Shown here: positions 1 to 11,689 of the stretch, piece by piece
Numbering within the stretch: position 1 is the first letter of the stretch
Layout of the letters: each line of letters opens with the position of its first letter
Origin: Annona cherimola
Lineage: Eukaryota > Streptophyta > Magnoliopsida > Magnoliales > Annonaceae
NCBI GenBank assembly: GCA_030490835.1
Contig: CM059971.1
Span: 69,396,224-69,460,223 of the forward strand
Direction: 5' to 3'
Length of the DNA: 64,000 nt
Notes under the pieces: model-generated
Database searches by the model: none
What the model was told of the DNA's origin: nothing
The model's input: only the letters and a program-made list of their open reading frames with translations
Made by a program: the position numbers and the translations under genes

Positions 1-1284
1 ACCAAAAATCGAATCTCATATAAAAAAGGAGAAAATTCCTAAAGATTTATATGTGAGTATCAAATTTTTTATTGGTATTAATATATTACAATTATCTCAA
101 CTGTATTACAAGCAAGACTTGAAACATTCCTACAAATTTCCTAATAATTATCTTATAAATATCATGTTGCCACACACAATACACAGTGCAGTTGTTGTTT
201 CATGTAGAAAATGCACTCACCACAGCTCAAACCAAAGACGTCCATCTTAATGGCATGCCTTTGTACTATTGAGGCAATGCCTCAATGATGAGTATTAAGT
301 TAAATATAGTTTTATGCATTTTAAAACTGTGCGACTAAACTGTCAGGCCAGAGCAGACAATATTACACTCTTAGACTCATAACATCATGATTATTTTTAC
401 TTTTTTAGTGGATAATATCACATTGTGAGGCCTATAACTAGTGATTTCAGGATGATTATTTTAGATCTATGCGTTACATCTTAACCACCCAACTACTCTA
501 ATTTTTCATTTTTACCTTTATACTTCAATACAAAATTTTAATTGTTATCTCCTTACCACCTACATTATCAAATTATCCTTTAAGTTTCTTCTTGTAAATA
601 AAAGTACACACATTTTGTTTAGTTGGTAGTTTCACTTCACTTGGGATCAAATTTTTTGTAAACATAACTTGTAGTTTATCTACTTTGCTACTGCATCATC
701 TTGTTCTAAAAAGAGAGGCGATTCTATTAGTGTGGGCCACATACTTCATCTTTTATTTTTTTTATAAAACTATGAATCCAGGTGAAACTAACCTATAACC
801 CAAGCTTTATCATTTTTGAAAAAATATATTTATTTACCATTTTTGAAAATGTATATTTATTTTTGTTGGATTTTTAAATATTGAAGTATCTTAGTCATTT
901 TCAACAACTAGCAAGATCATATATATATTAAAAATACTTACACGGTTTATTTATTTTGCTAGTGTATCCTTTTAATAGGTTAATTATAAAAAACTACAAA
1001 ATAAAAATGGTTTTTAACCTGAGCTAACAAATTAACAAATGAATTTGTTAGCTGATTCAACAAGATTATAATTCCATTTTCATTATTTCCTCGAAAAATT
1101 TAATTGATATGAGTGAAATTTTAATGGAAGAGATGCATTTGCAATTTTATGCAAAACATTGCATGATAATTTGTAGTTTTGTGAAATTAAGAAATAGTGT
1201 GATCAGAAACTGATAATCTTGCTTGTCGGTTAAACTGGTCGGACCAAGTTATCAACTGCCCAAGACAGGCAGTTAAATTGGGAC
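1..1284. other. AT-rich intergenic DNA, no gene seen
   Basis: No reading frame here resembles a known protein. The only open frames are short and of low complexity. The stretch from about 790 to 1000 contains fragments resembling the foldback family at 1285-1612 (the phrase TACCATTTTTG and nearby A/T tracts), so part of it is probably old repeat. Confidence 0.6.
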
Positions 1285-1612
1285 TGCATTGCATGCTCCC
1301 GGGCGCATGTACCTATTTTTTTAAAAAAAAATTTCATAAACTTGTTAGCCCAAGTGTGTTTAACGTATATATCAATTTTTACCATTTTTGGAGATTTTTA
1401 GATATTTATTTTTAATTTTTGAAAATCAGTGACATTTTAGTAATTTAAAATTACCTAAAATGCCACTGATTTTTAAAAATAAAAAATAAACATTTAAAAT
1501 ACTCCAAAAATGGTAAAAATTTATACACAGATTAAATACACTTGGGCTAACAAGTTTATGAAAAAAATTTCAAAAAAAAAAAAAAGGTGTATGCGCCCGA
1601 GAGCATGCAACA
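1285..1612. repeat. Foldback (inverted-repeat) element, about 325 bp
   Basis: The two halves are reverse complements for most of their length. The left end reads GCATGCTCCCGGGCGCAT and the right end carries its complement with one or two changes, followed inward by matching tracts (CATAAACTTGTTAG..., TACCATTTTTGGAG...). The centre lies near 1450. It has no coding capacity. Just outside the right end a second CATGCTCCTGGGAGC block can pair with the element's terminal GAGCATG, giving a nested hairpin. Related copies or half copies lie at 2079-2308 and 58110-58300. It looks like a MITE or foldback element of unknown superfamily; no target duplication was identified. Confidence 0.75.
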
Positions 1613-1713
1613 CTACATGCTCCTGGGAGCATAAGATGAGGATCCGTTAAATTGGGAAGTTGTAACAGGTGGGCTTTTTGGTTTGATGTCGGGCCTGATC
1701 TAATTGATTTTTT

Positions 1714-1940
1714 TGGTGCATTTGGAAAGTGATAAAAAATTTTAAGGTAAAAGTTTTTGAAATAGTATAATATAATATGAGTAATGATAATCGTATACTT
1801 GTATGAATAGTTGTGTAAAATTAGTAAAATAGGATAAGTGTATAGAAAGATGTGAAAAATAATTAAAAAATATGATAGTTATGGAAAGTGAAAATTCTAG
1901 ATCTAAAAGTTTTAATTTAAAAGATTTTATGTTATAAGCA
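1714..1940 (-). mobile_element. Tourist-like MITE family A, degenerate copy
   Basis: It starts with GGTGCATTTGG, a variant of the GTGTTTGG terminal motif. It then shows the family interior on the reverse strand: a run rich in GTATA, GTTGTGTAAAATTAGTA and ATGGAAAGTGAAAA. The distal end is worn. Identified by comparison with the better preserved copies at 38543-38815 and 49967-50257. Confidence 0.45.
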
Positions 1941-2078
1941 TACTCTAATAAAAAAAGGATCTAGTTGATTCCTGGATATAGGCTTTTATATGAGGTATGA
2001 TCTTGTTAGTCTGGGATAAATAATGACTTATTTAGTTTATGATAATGAACTTATTGGTTATTTTCGTGTCTTTTCTTT

Positions 2079-2308
2079 CATAAACTTATTAATCTAGATG
2101 TATTTAATATACAAATTAAATATTACAATTTTTGGAGATATGTATGTATTTTTTAAAAAATTTAAATATATGGGTATTTTAGCTATTTTTAATGCTTAAA
2201 AATACTAAAATAACCCTATATTTAAAAATCTAAAAAATACATACATAGCTACAAAAATGGTAATATTTAATTTGTATATCAAATACACATAAATAAATAA
2301 ATCTATGA
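2079..2308. repeat. Foldback element, about 230 bp
   Basis: The left half (CATAAACTTATTAATC...TTTTTGGAG...) is mirrored by the right half (...CTACAAAAATGG...AAATAAATCTATG), with the centre near 2193. Its interior resembles the foldback at 1285-1612 but its ends differ. Non-coding; the open frames through it are low-complexity. Confidence 0.65.
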
Positions 2309-2699
2309 AAAAAAGGGAAAAAAATTAAATAAGTTTTTCGGAATATGCTAAGCAATAAAAGATCATGCCTCCTTTTGTATTATGCAGAGTTTAAACTCTG
2401 TATAAGTTTCAAATCTTGCTAAAGAAATTCTACGTGCTTGGAATTTCTAACTACGAGAAAGAAAATTGTTTTTATCCATTTGGGGTGTATTTTTGGCATT
2501 TAAAAGAGAATTCTTAGCTTTTGGGATTATAGTAAAGCTAGCACCACGTGCTTCGAATTTCTAACTAAAGTAAGAAAAAATGACTTTTGTTTACTGGGGT
2601 CGTGTTTTTTGGCATTTAAAAGGAATTTATTGCGCTTTTTGGTCTCACTATACTTTATAAACTCAATCTTAACGTTGCCTTGGCTTAGTTTGAAACATG

Positions 2700-3060
2700 A
2701 GGTTTGTTTAGTAGTGAGAAAAAATTAGCAAAAAAAATTGCAACTTTTTTTGAAAAAGCGACAAAGTAATTTGATTTAACTAAAGTAATAATTAGAAGTA
2801 AACAAAATAGATAAATACAATGATATAAAAATATGTGTGAAAAATTGGAATACAAAAGTAATAATAGAAAAGAATGATAGTTAACGTAAAATAAATGGGT
2901 AATGAGGAGTAAAAATAATAAGTTAAAATAGATAAGTAAGTTGTAGTTGTGTAAAAATGATTGAAAAGTAAAGTACTTACATAAGAAAATATTAAAAAAT
3001 TAAAAAAATATGATAATAATGAAAAACGAAAAGTTTCAGCTATAGTGGAACATTCCCTGT
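2700..3060 (-). mobile_element. Tourist-like MITE family A, degenerate and possibly compound
   Basis: It begins with GGTTTGTTTAGTAGTGAG and carries the reverse-strand family interior (GTTGTGTAAAAATGATTG, AAAACGAAAAGTTTCAGC). It is longer than the 270-290 bp of better copies, so it may hold an internal duplication or insertion. The 101-aa minus-strand open frame across it is a product of its T/A-rich sequence and not a gene. Confidence 0.4.
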
Positions 3061-3099
3061 ATATATAAATTGTCGAAAAATAAAAATATGGTAGCACAT

Positions 3100-4060
3100 G
3101 GCGGTTGTATTTGATGGACCCAATGCGTAAGTGCCAATCTCAAGCCGTCTAAATTTCAAGGTGCAGCAAAATTGGACATGGGCTTTTGAGATGGACGGCC
3201 ATAATCAAAACTGTTTAGCTTAGTTCAAATACGCAGTCGAAAATTTCTCATATGAAAAGAAAAATATTCGTTGGTAAATGGGAGAGAAAACGCGCGGTCT
3301 AGCAAATATTTCCATGCAAGCGACGGTGGTCTCAAGCTCAAAGGCACTCTGAGAATGTAGACTTTGGAAGGATTTTGAGATAGAATGGGGAGTTAAAAAA
3401 GAAATTTTTTAAAAATTATGTGACTGGTATAAAATGATAGAAGTAAAATTTAAATAAATAACATGAAAGGAAAAATAATTAGAGTACGGAGATCAAAGTT
3501 AAATAAGATTATTGATTAGTTAAATTATTTATAAAAGAATATGTAAACCATAATTCCCCATCCTTACAATACCTTACTTATTCCGAAACATCCTCGGAAG
3601 CATAAGTGGAAAATTCAATCGCATCAGATGCCAAATGCCTTGTCCATCAAGCCATAATTACAGCTCTCCAAGAAGCACAGCGAAATACATGGATTGATGA
3701 GTTCTCACTCATCCTAGCCATCCAAGCTCATCCATAGTTGCTAGGTAATTCATTGCCAATGATGGAAGATAAGAGAGAAGCAAGATGGGCGATCCAAATA
3801 TTAAGATAAAAAAAATATGAACGTTCTGAATGTCGCCATCAAAACTGCTTGAAATAGCATCCATCAAAAATATTATTCGCACATGTGGGACAATTGTTGT
3901 TGTCTAACTCGTGTACAGTCACATGATCTCTCTCCCAAGCAAATAAAGCACAAAAGCAACAACTAACACAAGCCATCACCTCGATCAATGATGTGGAATG
4001 AAAATAAGCCATCTAAAGCAGCTATAAAAATGTGGTAGAAACATATAATGTTAAAGAGAA
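3100..4060. other. Intergenic, no gene seen
   Basis: No protein, RNA gene or clear repeat boundary could be recognised. Base composition is less extreme than in the flanking repeats, but no long open frame exists on either strand. Confidence 0.5.
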
Positions 4061-4065
4061 GAGGG

Positions 4066-4494
4066 TAGTTCTCAAATATGCCTACTACATTTGGCCTTAA
4101 TCCCAAATATAACCATTTATATTTTAAAAATATCAAATATATCCATTACGTTTGTATGTAATCTAAAAAATGTCCACTCTATTAAAAATGTTAATAAACG
4201 TCATTAGTCCATTTTATTACAAATATGCCCATTACGATTAGATTCAAAATTTTGAATATTATAACTCATCGCTGCCTTAATTGCGCAAGGGTTTTAAATA
4301 TGTAGAGCTCTAATTTCATTCTCATTTTATTTTATTTCATTTTTTATTATTTTATCCTAGGGGTATTTTTGGCATTTAGGAAATTATAACCAATATTTAA
4401 AAGGATGACCGTTAACCTACTTAACGGCCTTTAACAGAGTAGGAATTTTTAGGAATGTATATAAACGTAGTAGGTATATCTGAGATTTCTGAAA

Positions 4495-4525
<31 letters not shown>

Positions 4526-4570
4526 TATATATAGGATTAGAGTCAAATGTAGTAGATATCTTTGGAAAAA
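4066..4570. repeat. Imperfect foldback repeat with inner microsatellite
   Basis: The left end (TCTCAAATATGCCTACTAC) is mirrored at the right by GTAGTAGGTATATCTGAGA and a second outer GTAGTAGATATC block. The right arm is split by (TA)n(CA)n(TA)n at about 4497-4533. Related sequence, with AAATATGCCTACTA and its complement, occurs at about 35970-36150 inside the TFIIE alpha gene. Non-coding. Confidence 0.55.
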
Positions 4571-5304
4571 GCCCAAAAAAAAAAAGCATGACTCAAAAAA
4601 TACGCTTGTTTAACTAAAGCAACTGATGAAAATCTACAAAACCAAGAAGGTAGAAAATCCATCATACTTAATGAAATCCGCCAAATCACATTTCTTGGAC
4701 TTTAAGCAAGACAAATCCGCATAATTACCCTCCAAATCCATTTAACCCCCATTTAGAAGCCTATCAGTAGGCCATCTTAGCTCAATGACTCTCATCTCAT
4801 AACAATCTTATAACTCACAAGCTGACGACTTCCCCAAAACCTCTCCCATTTCTCTCTTAACTTCTTTCATTCTAGAACTCTTCAAAAAGTTTTTTTTTTT
4901 TCCAAATTGAATCCAAAGGAAGAAATTTTACTTTGCCCCCAAATGAAAAATCTTTAATTGACAAATGATTTAAAGTGTGAGGTTAAGTGTTTCCTCATTG
5001 TTTTTCTAAGAAATCCTATTAATTTCATAGTAACTCATATATGATATAAGTTGTTATGCTACTTGGCTTGAGTTAAGATGTTATTCAACTTAAACTCATG
5101 AACTAGTTTGACTTGAGTTGTTAAGTTATCTAACTTGAGTAACGATACAACTCAAGTCATTGTTTTTACCTACCCTAAAAAAAGCCACCATTTTTACGCA
5201 ACCTAAGCCATTATGTCCAAATAAAATTGTTATACTAAGTCGTCATATTGTTAGATCAGAATTGTTAACCTTCGCTTATTTTTTATGATATGAGTAATCA
5301 AATC

Positions 5305-8225
5305 GTTATGGATCCTATCTTTGATATAGTGAAAAGTTTCTACAGCAGATCTGTGCTAGTTTTTACCCCTCATATTAGGAGCAAACATGATCTGTGTGAT
5401 TTGATAATTGGTAGTGACTTGTGGACATATGAAACTTAAAGAAATATGGAGCTGTTTAGTACCGAAGAGTTATAAAAAACTATCTCATTAAGTGAAGATT
5501 AGGAACATGTTAAATTTTTATCGATTTTTATCATTATCTATACGTGCATAAATTTTAAGTGGCTCACATTTGAAAATCAGATGGATAATTCCAACACTTC
5601 TCTTTCCATTTGGTTTAGTTAGACTCATTTCAATCCAGCTAGGGCCAGAACTCTCCAATTGGCCTATGTGGGCCCAGAATATTATATTAGGCTCAGTTGA
5701 GACTATAACTCTTCAATCGAGCCCAAAATTCTCCAGTTGGCTTAATTAAGCCCAAAACTCTTCAGTTGGGCTTAAAACATTTTAATTAGCTCAATTGGCC
5801 CAAAAGTCTCTAGCTGGCTTAAAGAGCCCAAAATATTTCAAGCAGGCCCATTTAGCTCGAAACAGCCCAATTGGCCTAATTAGGCCCAAAATTCTTAAGT
5901 TAGGCTAGTTAGGCCTAAACTTTTTTAACTGACCCAAGTTGGCCCAAATACATCCAAATAATTCGTTGAACCCAATATTCTTGGAAAAACCAACCAAAAA
6001 TCAAATTCAGAAGCTATTTGCTATATACGCTAGCTCACTGGAAAAAACTAGAAGTTATTTGCAAGATGTGTCAACTTGTTCTATAAATCCAAAAGTTGTA
6101 TACGAAACTTGTTGGACTATCGTGTACATTTAGAAGCTGTATGTAGGACAAGCTGGCTTGCTATGTAAATCTAGAAATTCTATGCAGAGTGAGTTACCTT
6201 GCTGTATGGGATCATTAGTGTTAGCGATGGGCTCCTCACTAACCTTAAATTGAGTCTTCACTTGTACAAAGTGTAAACTCACCTTGAGTTATGATGCGTG
6301 ACAACATGTACTCATCTATTATTTTGAGTCATGATGTATGATAATGGGTACTCCACTTATTTTTATTAGACATGTTATATGATTGATACAAAACCCGCTT
6401 GAGTTATGGCGTGTCGTGTACCCATCTCTTTTTGAATCATAATGTATGACACTGTGCACTCAATCTGTATTTGTATCTTTTATTAGAAATGATTTCCCAG
6501 TCCACTTGTAAAGTTGTGGAAAGATCTTTCACGCATTTTATTATCATTTCAATAAAGTAATAATTTTTAGCAATGGATTATTATATTTAGCCCTTTTAAT
6601 CAAAGATTTTCTTTTTAAAGATGCAAAATCAAAGCATAAAACACATAATAAATTTCTTCTATGATATTCCTTTTGGACTTGGTTAAAAGAATTAAATTCT
6701 ACGTTGTTTCAAACTCATTATGGATCAATGGGTCAATTCCCATTTCATGGTTTCAAGAAATAAATGCTTAATTATTTAATCATACTCATAAATTTTAAAG
6801 CATGTAATTCTCTTAATCAAGTTCGAAAGGAATATCATGTAAGTATTTTGTATTATGTTCTACACTATAATTTTAATCTATGAAGACAAAAACTCTTTAT
6901 TCAAAAAGTTGAATACAATAGTTCATTACTAAAAATGTTATTTTTATTGAATGATAATAACATGTGTAGAAAATTTTTCTATACTTTACAAGCACAAGAG
7001 AAAACCATGTTTAACAAAAGTGCAAATATGGGTTGAGTACATGTCACCACGAACCGTGATTTAGAAAGGGGTGAGTGAAGTCGCCATTTGTCATGACTCG
7101 AATGGGTGGAGTATACATCGCCACATGTCGTTGTGACTCAAAATGAGAGGTGAGTATATGTTGCTATGTGCCATAACTCAAGATGATTTTATGCTTAGCC
7201 CATCAACTAGCAGTGATTCACTTTGGGCTTAGTGAGAAGTTCGTTGGCTATACTAATAACCCTGGACGATAAGTTAGCACATTTCGAACAATACTTCTAG
7301 ATTTACATGATAAGCCAACTTTTTGTCATACAATTTCAGAATTTCTATAGCAAGCCATTATGTCACATGTACAATTTCTAAAATTATACAGTAAGTCAGC
7401 GTATTCCATATATAGCTTATAGATTTGACTTTTGAGTAGTTTTATTAAGAAATATAGGTTAAAATGAATTTTTGGAAGTGTTTGGATTATTTTTGGCTGA
7501 CTAAAAAAATTTTGAGCTTAATTGGGCCTCTTGGCAAGTTTTAGGCCCAAGTCAACTGAAATTGTTTGGGCCCACTAGATCATTTGAAGAGTTTTAGGCC
7601 CACCTAGGTCTGCTAAAAAGTTTTGGATCCACATGAAGTGTTCTAGGCCTAACTAGACCAACTAGAAGTTAATGGAATCATTAAAATCAACTTTGAGTGT
7701 TTTGGGCCTAAGTAGGCTTATGTAAAGAGTTTTAGGCACAATGAGTAGAATATTTTGGGTCTAAGTAGGGCAAATGAAAGATTTCAAGTCAAATTGGCTT
7801 GATTGGAATGTTTTAAGCCCAACTGGGCTAAATGGAAGGCTGGGCCTAGGTGTGTTTTTTTGAGCCCAATTAGGGAATATTTGGCCCATTTGGAAAAACC
7901 ATGGGCCAAACTAGGGCAAATGGGTAGAAGTGAGTTGGAATTACCTATATGTTTGCAAACTTGAGTCGCATAGGATCTACGAGTGTAGAGATTGTAATAG
8001 ATCTAGCATGTCTGTAATTCTAAATTAATATAGAAATTCTCTATAATTTTTCAATGTTAGGCAACTTTACCTTTCTTTGAATTCCACTCCACACGTCTAC
8101 AAATCGCTATTAGTTAGCAAGTCTCGTAGATCATGTGTGCTCCAATATGAAGGCAAAGTGTTAGCATTAAGTCTGCTATAGAAACCTCTTGCTAAAGCGA
8201 GATAGGATCTATCATTCTACTTTTG
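5305..8225. repeat. Giant (about 2.9 kb) imperfect palindrome made of tandem sub-repeats
   Basis: The two halves are reverse complements around a centre near 6750. Checkpoints: GGATCCTATCT at about 5311 pairs with AGATAGGATC near 8200; TTTCTACAGCAGA at 5337 pairs with TCTGCTATAGAAA near 8175; GATATTCCTTTTGGACTTGG at 6662 pairs with the segment ending at 6837. The arms contain blocks of short tandem repeats: a GCCCAAA/CCAGTTGGC-type unit (5640-5960 and its mirror at 7510-7930), a unit around AAGTTATTTGCAAG/TCTAGAAATTC (6010-6200), and a GAGTTATGATG..GACA..GTACTC unit (6240-6475). The unpaired loop is only about 100 bp and no protein is encoded. This architecture resembles Foldback transposons, whose long inverted repeats are arrays of short repeats; assignment to a superfamily is not possible by eye. 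Confidence 0.8.
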
Positions 8226-8229
8226 AATC

Positions 8230-10840
8230 TAAGTAGGAGATTTTGAAATGATTTTTTAAAAGGGTTTTAGAAAGTAATTTGGAATGAAGGGAACTCAAAA
8301 CGGCTAAGGGGAGAGTCAAAGAAGGATTATGGGAGAAATGGTATATTTGGAGTTATTCTACTTGGTTGTGTGAGTTGTATGTTAGTATCTGTGATCTCAT
8401 TCTTTCTTTTTGGTATTCATCTAAATCTTATCTTTATGTTGTTTTATAGGTGAAATGGAGGGATTATAGAAGAGTTTTAAAGAAAAGGAAAGTTGTTGGT
8501 TGTATGCAAAAGTTGTTGGAGTAGCAGCCCCGGTTGGAGTCATGGCACCAACGGAGAATCAAAGCTAAAGCTATGTGAGGTAGAATTATTGGCATTGTGA
8601 TGCTAGAGGTAGCCGAATTGCAAATATATTTTATAACTTGCCCACAAAGTCATAATATAAAAGGGAGGCTTGACTACTTGTTAGGGAATTCTGTTGGCAT
8701 AAAATTGTAAGAAGGAAGGAGAGGAGGAGCACAAGTTAGAGACATCTTCTTGAGTTTATTTTGTCTTATCTTCTTCTTCTTCTTTTTATTTCTTTTATTT
8801 TCTTGCTCTCATGGTTGTGCATGTGAATGTTATTTTTTTTTGAATTAGCTATGCAAATCACGAACTAAGGTTTTTATTAGAATTAGGATTTATCTTAATA
8901 TGGATTTATGAACTTTTACTTCTTCTTAATATGATTTTTATGCTTTGATTATCCATTCTCTTGGGATTAATGCTTTTATAAGTTTATCCATCTCGTAGAA
9001 TGTTGTGGTAACTTTTGCTTCTACAAAAAGCATTATTTGTTATATGCTTCTTTTCATTACTTTGCTTTTTAAAGGAATTTTACCATTTATTATCACCCAT
9101 TAAAGTTAATCATGATTCTATCCTTTCCAAGTAAAATTTAAATATAATTTAATATAGATTGTAAATTAATTAATTTGTTTTTTGAGGGAATGATATTCTA
9201 CTCGTTACTTTATTGCTTGTATGGCACATGCACTTGCATAGTGACTCGAATTATTTTTCATGCATTAGTTGTTTAAGACTTGAATGACATTAAACAAACT
9301 AGGCGAACATATTAGCTTAAAGAAGATTTGATAAGATGATAACAAATCTCTTTCTTGTACCAAGTATATGTTGTGATCATCCAAATAATGTATTAAAGCA
9401 GCACCAATCTACAAAAGAAGGGGCTCACTGCACGTTTCACTCATTTGCTAGTTGGCGGGCTGACTAAAACCTAAGAAGCTAGGACCTCGGAACCTCAAGT
9501 TTAAGGTGGAAGGAAATTTTGGAGAGAAAGGAGAAAAGAGACACTAAACTTTCGGACACAAGCAAGTCAAACCTTTGGAGTTCCCTTTAGAGCTCATCGC
9601 TTTTGCTAAGGAAGTAAAGGGAGTTTATAGGATCGTGTGGTTGAATGACTTGGGCATAAGATAGGGACTTGACTTGATATCAGATGTAGAATCCTCTTGC
9701 ATGTAGGTTAAAGTCAGAGTTGATGTTCTCAAGTGAATCCACTCCTAATTGGAGCAATCTAAGCTCATTTTCTCTCCTTATTAAGAACTCTTCCTAAAAG
9801 CCCATATTGGGAGAATCCTCTTAAAGGAGAAAGTGGACTAGATACACAGGAGATCACCTCATTTTTGTATTCCTCTCATTGTGACCTCACCATTCTCAAA
9901 TAGTGGATATTTAGCTGCTCAAGGCATCGTGGCTTTTTAGGTGATTCCATCACTGATTATTCTTTTTCGATATAAAACTAGAGTCTTCCTTCTCAATTTT
10001 ATCCTCCTTTCTCTTTCTCTCTACATCCTTTACGCCAAATGGCCTGAACCCCTGCATGATTTCATAGACCAAATGCAGGACTTGATGTTTGCTGCCGCAA
10101 GTAGGGGATAATTTCTTGACATTCGGAGCCTTAGCTCTGTCTGACGAGACCTAAATTGGAAATTTTTGGACTCTAATAAAGAGTTATGAGTATAAATGTT
10201 TATCAATATGTAAATGATTGAATTAAATAATTTAAAAATTTATGACATTATAAATATATAAGCTAATATTGTCAATTCAAACTAGTTTGCTAAACCAGTT
10301 CAAACCAAACCAGTACCTTGTCAGTTTTTGATTATCAGTTTGGTTCTGACAATATTGTTTCATCTCCTTATGAAAATCTTCAAACATTTCTATTTTCCCT
10401 ATCACTTCCAAAGTCACGAGTGAAGTTGTCTTAACATATGAATTCACTCAAGTTGAAGTTGAGGTCAACTTGAATTATGATTTCGTGACTTAAAATCCTA
10501 CACAAACCTTATTATTTATTGAATAGCCACTTCAAGTTTTGTGTTATCAACTTCACTAGAGTCAAAGCTAAAGTCAACTTAAATTTAGCTTCACCTATAA
10601 AATGCTCAATAAACTTGAACCCTTAAAATCTATTTAGACTTGCATTATATTCTTTTTGCATATGATTAGAGATTGATTTACCGATACCACTTTTATACAC
10701 TCATTTGTTTTCTTTTTAGTGATATTTTAATGGCCAGATAATCATCAAAATCAAATCAATTATTACTTAATCATACGCATGTGGTTTACAGAACTTACTT
10801 GATTACTCATTTGCTCAAGTGAGATAGGTTGGTTAGTTTG
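8230..10840. other. Intergenic, no gene seen; possible decayed LTR-like stretches
   Basis: No coding frame of note. At about 8650-8780 a TATAAAAGGGAGG block is followed by a purine-rich then a T-rich stretch, and at about 9970-10025 there is TATAAAACTAGAG before pyrimidine tracts. Both could be promoter-like parts of old LTRs, but no paired LTR, primer binding site or polyprotein frame was found. Confidence 0.35.
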
Positions 10841-10849
10841 ATTCATGAA

Positions 10850-11270
10850 GTGACTTGGTAATTTGGACTTAATGAGTTGCATTGACTTGGTTCTCTCAAT
10901 TGTTCACTAAGAACTTAGAAAGAATAAGATCAAGTTGACTAGGTTTGACTTGATAAGTTGATTTGATAACTTGGACTAAAAGAAAAGTCTCTTATTGACC
11001 CATGAAAAACTTAAAAATAGTGAAACTCAATTGTTGGGTTTGACTTGATGAGTTCACTGATTTGGACTTAACAAGTTGGACTTACACAATTCTTTCATTT
11101 GCTAGTGAAAAAGGTAGAAAGAGTATAATTATGTTTATTGGATTTGGTTTGAAGAGTTAACTTAGTGATTTAGACTCTAAAAATTGGATTGACTTGATTC
11201 TCTTAATTACTTTAAGAAGCTTAGACAGAGCGAAACCAGGTTGTTGATTTGACTAGGTGAATTGATTCAA
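10850..11270. repeat. Degenerate minisatellite, period about 100 bp
   Basis: The phrase GATTTGGACTTAA.GAGTTG...TTGACTTG, followed by TTCTCTCAATT and AGAACTTAGAAAGA, recurs about four times with drift (near 10860, 10965, 11055 and 11165). Units vary in length. Similar TTGACTTGAGTT words also occur at 5050-5150 and 10430-10600. No coding potential. Confidence 0.5.
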
Positions 11271-11510
11271 GGTGTGTTTGGCAATGAAAAAAAAGTCAAG
11301 CTAAAACTTTTCGCTCTCCATAAATACCTTATTTTTAATCATTTTTTCACATTTTTATATACAATTACCTTACTTTCTAATCATTTTTATGCAACTATCT
11401 ATACAATTATCCTATTATTTTAACATTTTTTTTTACTTCTCATCACTACCTCTACCACATCATATTATTTTCTTCAAATTCAAAAATTTTTATGCAAAAA
11501 ATTTTTCATC
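11271..11510 (+). mobile_element. Tourist-like MITE family A, 3' truncated
   Basis: The left end GGTGTGTTTGGCAATGA matches the family terminus. The interior (CTCCATAAATACC, TTTTTAATCATTTTTTCACA, ATCATTTTTATGCAACTA) follows the full copy at 49967-50257. The right terminus is missing; at about 11510 the sequence changes to the half-foldback type seen whole at 13605-14037, suggesting one element inserted into or recombined with another. Confidence 0.5.
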
Positions 11511-11689
11511 TAAAAATAAAAAATAAATATTGAAAAGTATTCTAAAATGGAAAAAATTGGTATATAAATTATTCTAAAATGGAAAAAGTTGATATATACA
11601 TTAAACACATTTAAAAAAACACGTTAATGAAGAAAAATAAAATAAATATTGTATTTTGACCTAAAATACATCATGATGTATATAATCCT

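Noticed and set aside
2792..3097. 101-codon minus-strand open frame rich in Y, F and S
   Set aside because: It lies entirely inside a family A MITE relative and its composition follows from the T/A-rich repeat.
8640..8790. LTR promoter region with TATAAAAGGG
   Set aside because: No second LTR, primer-binding site or polyprotein fragment was found nearby; kept only as a note in the gap description.
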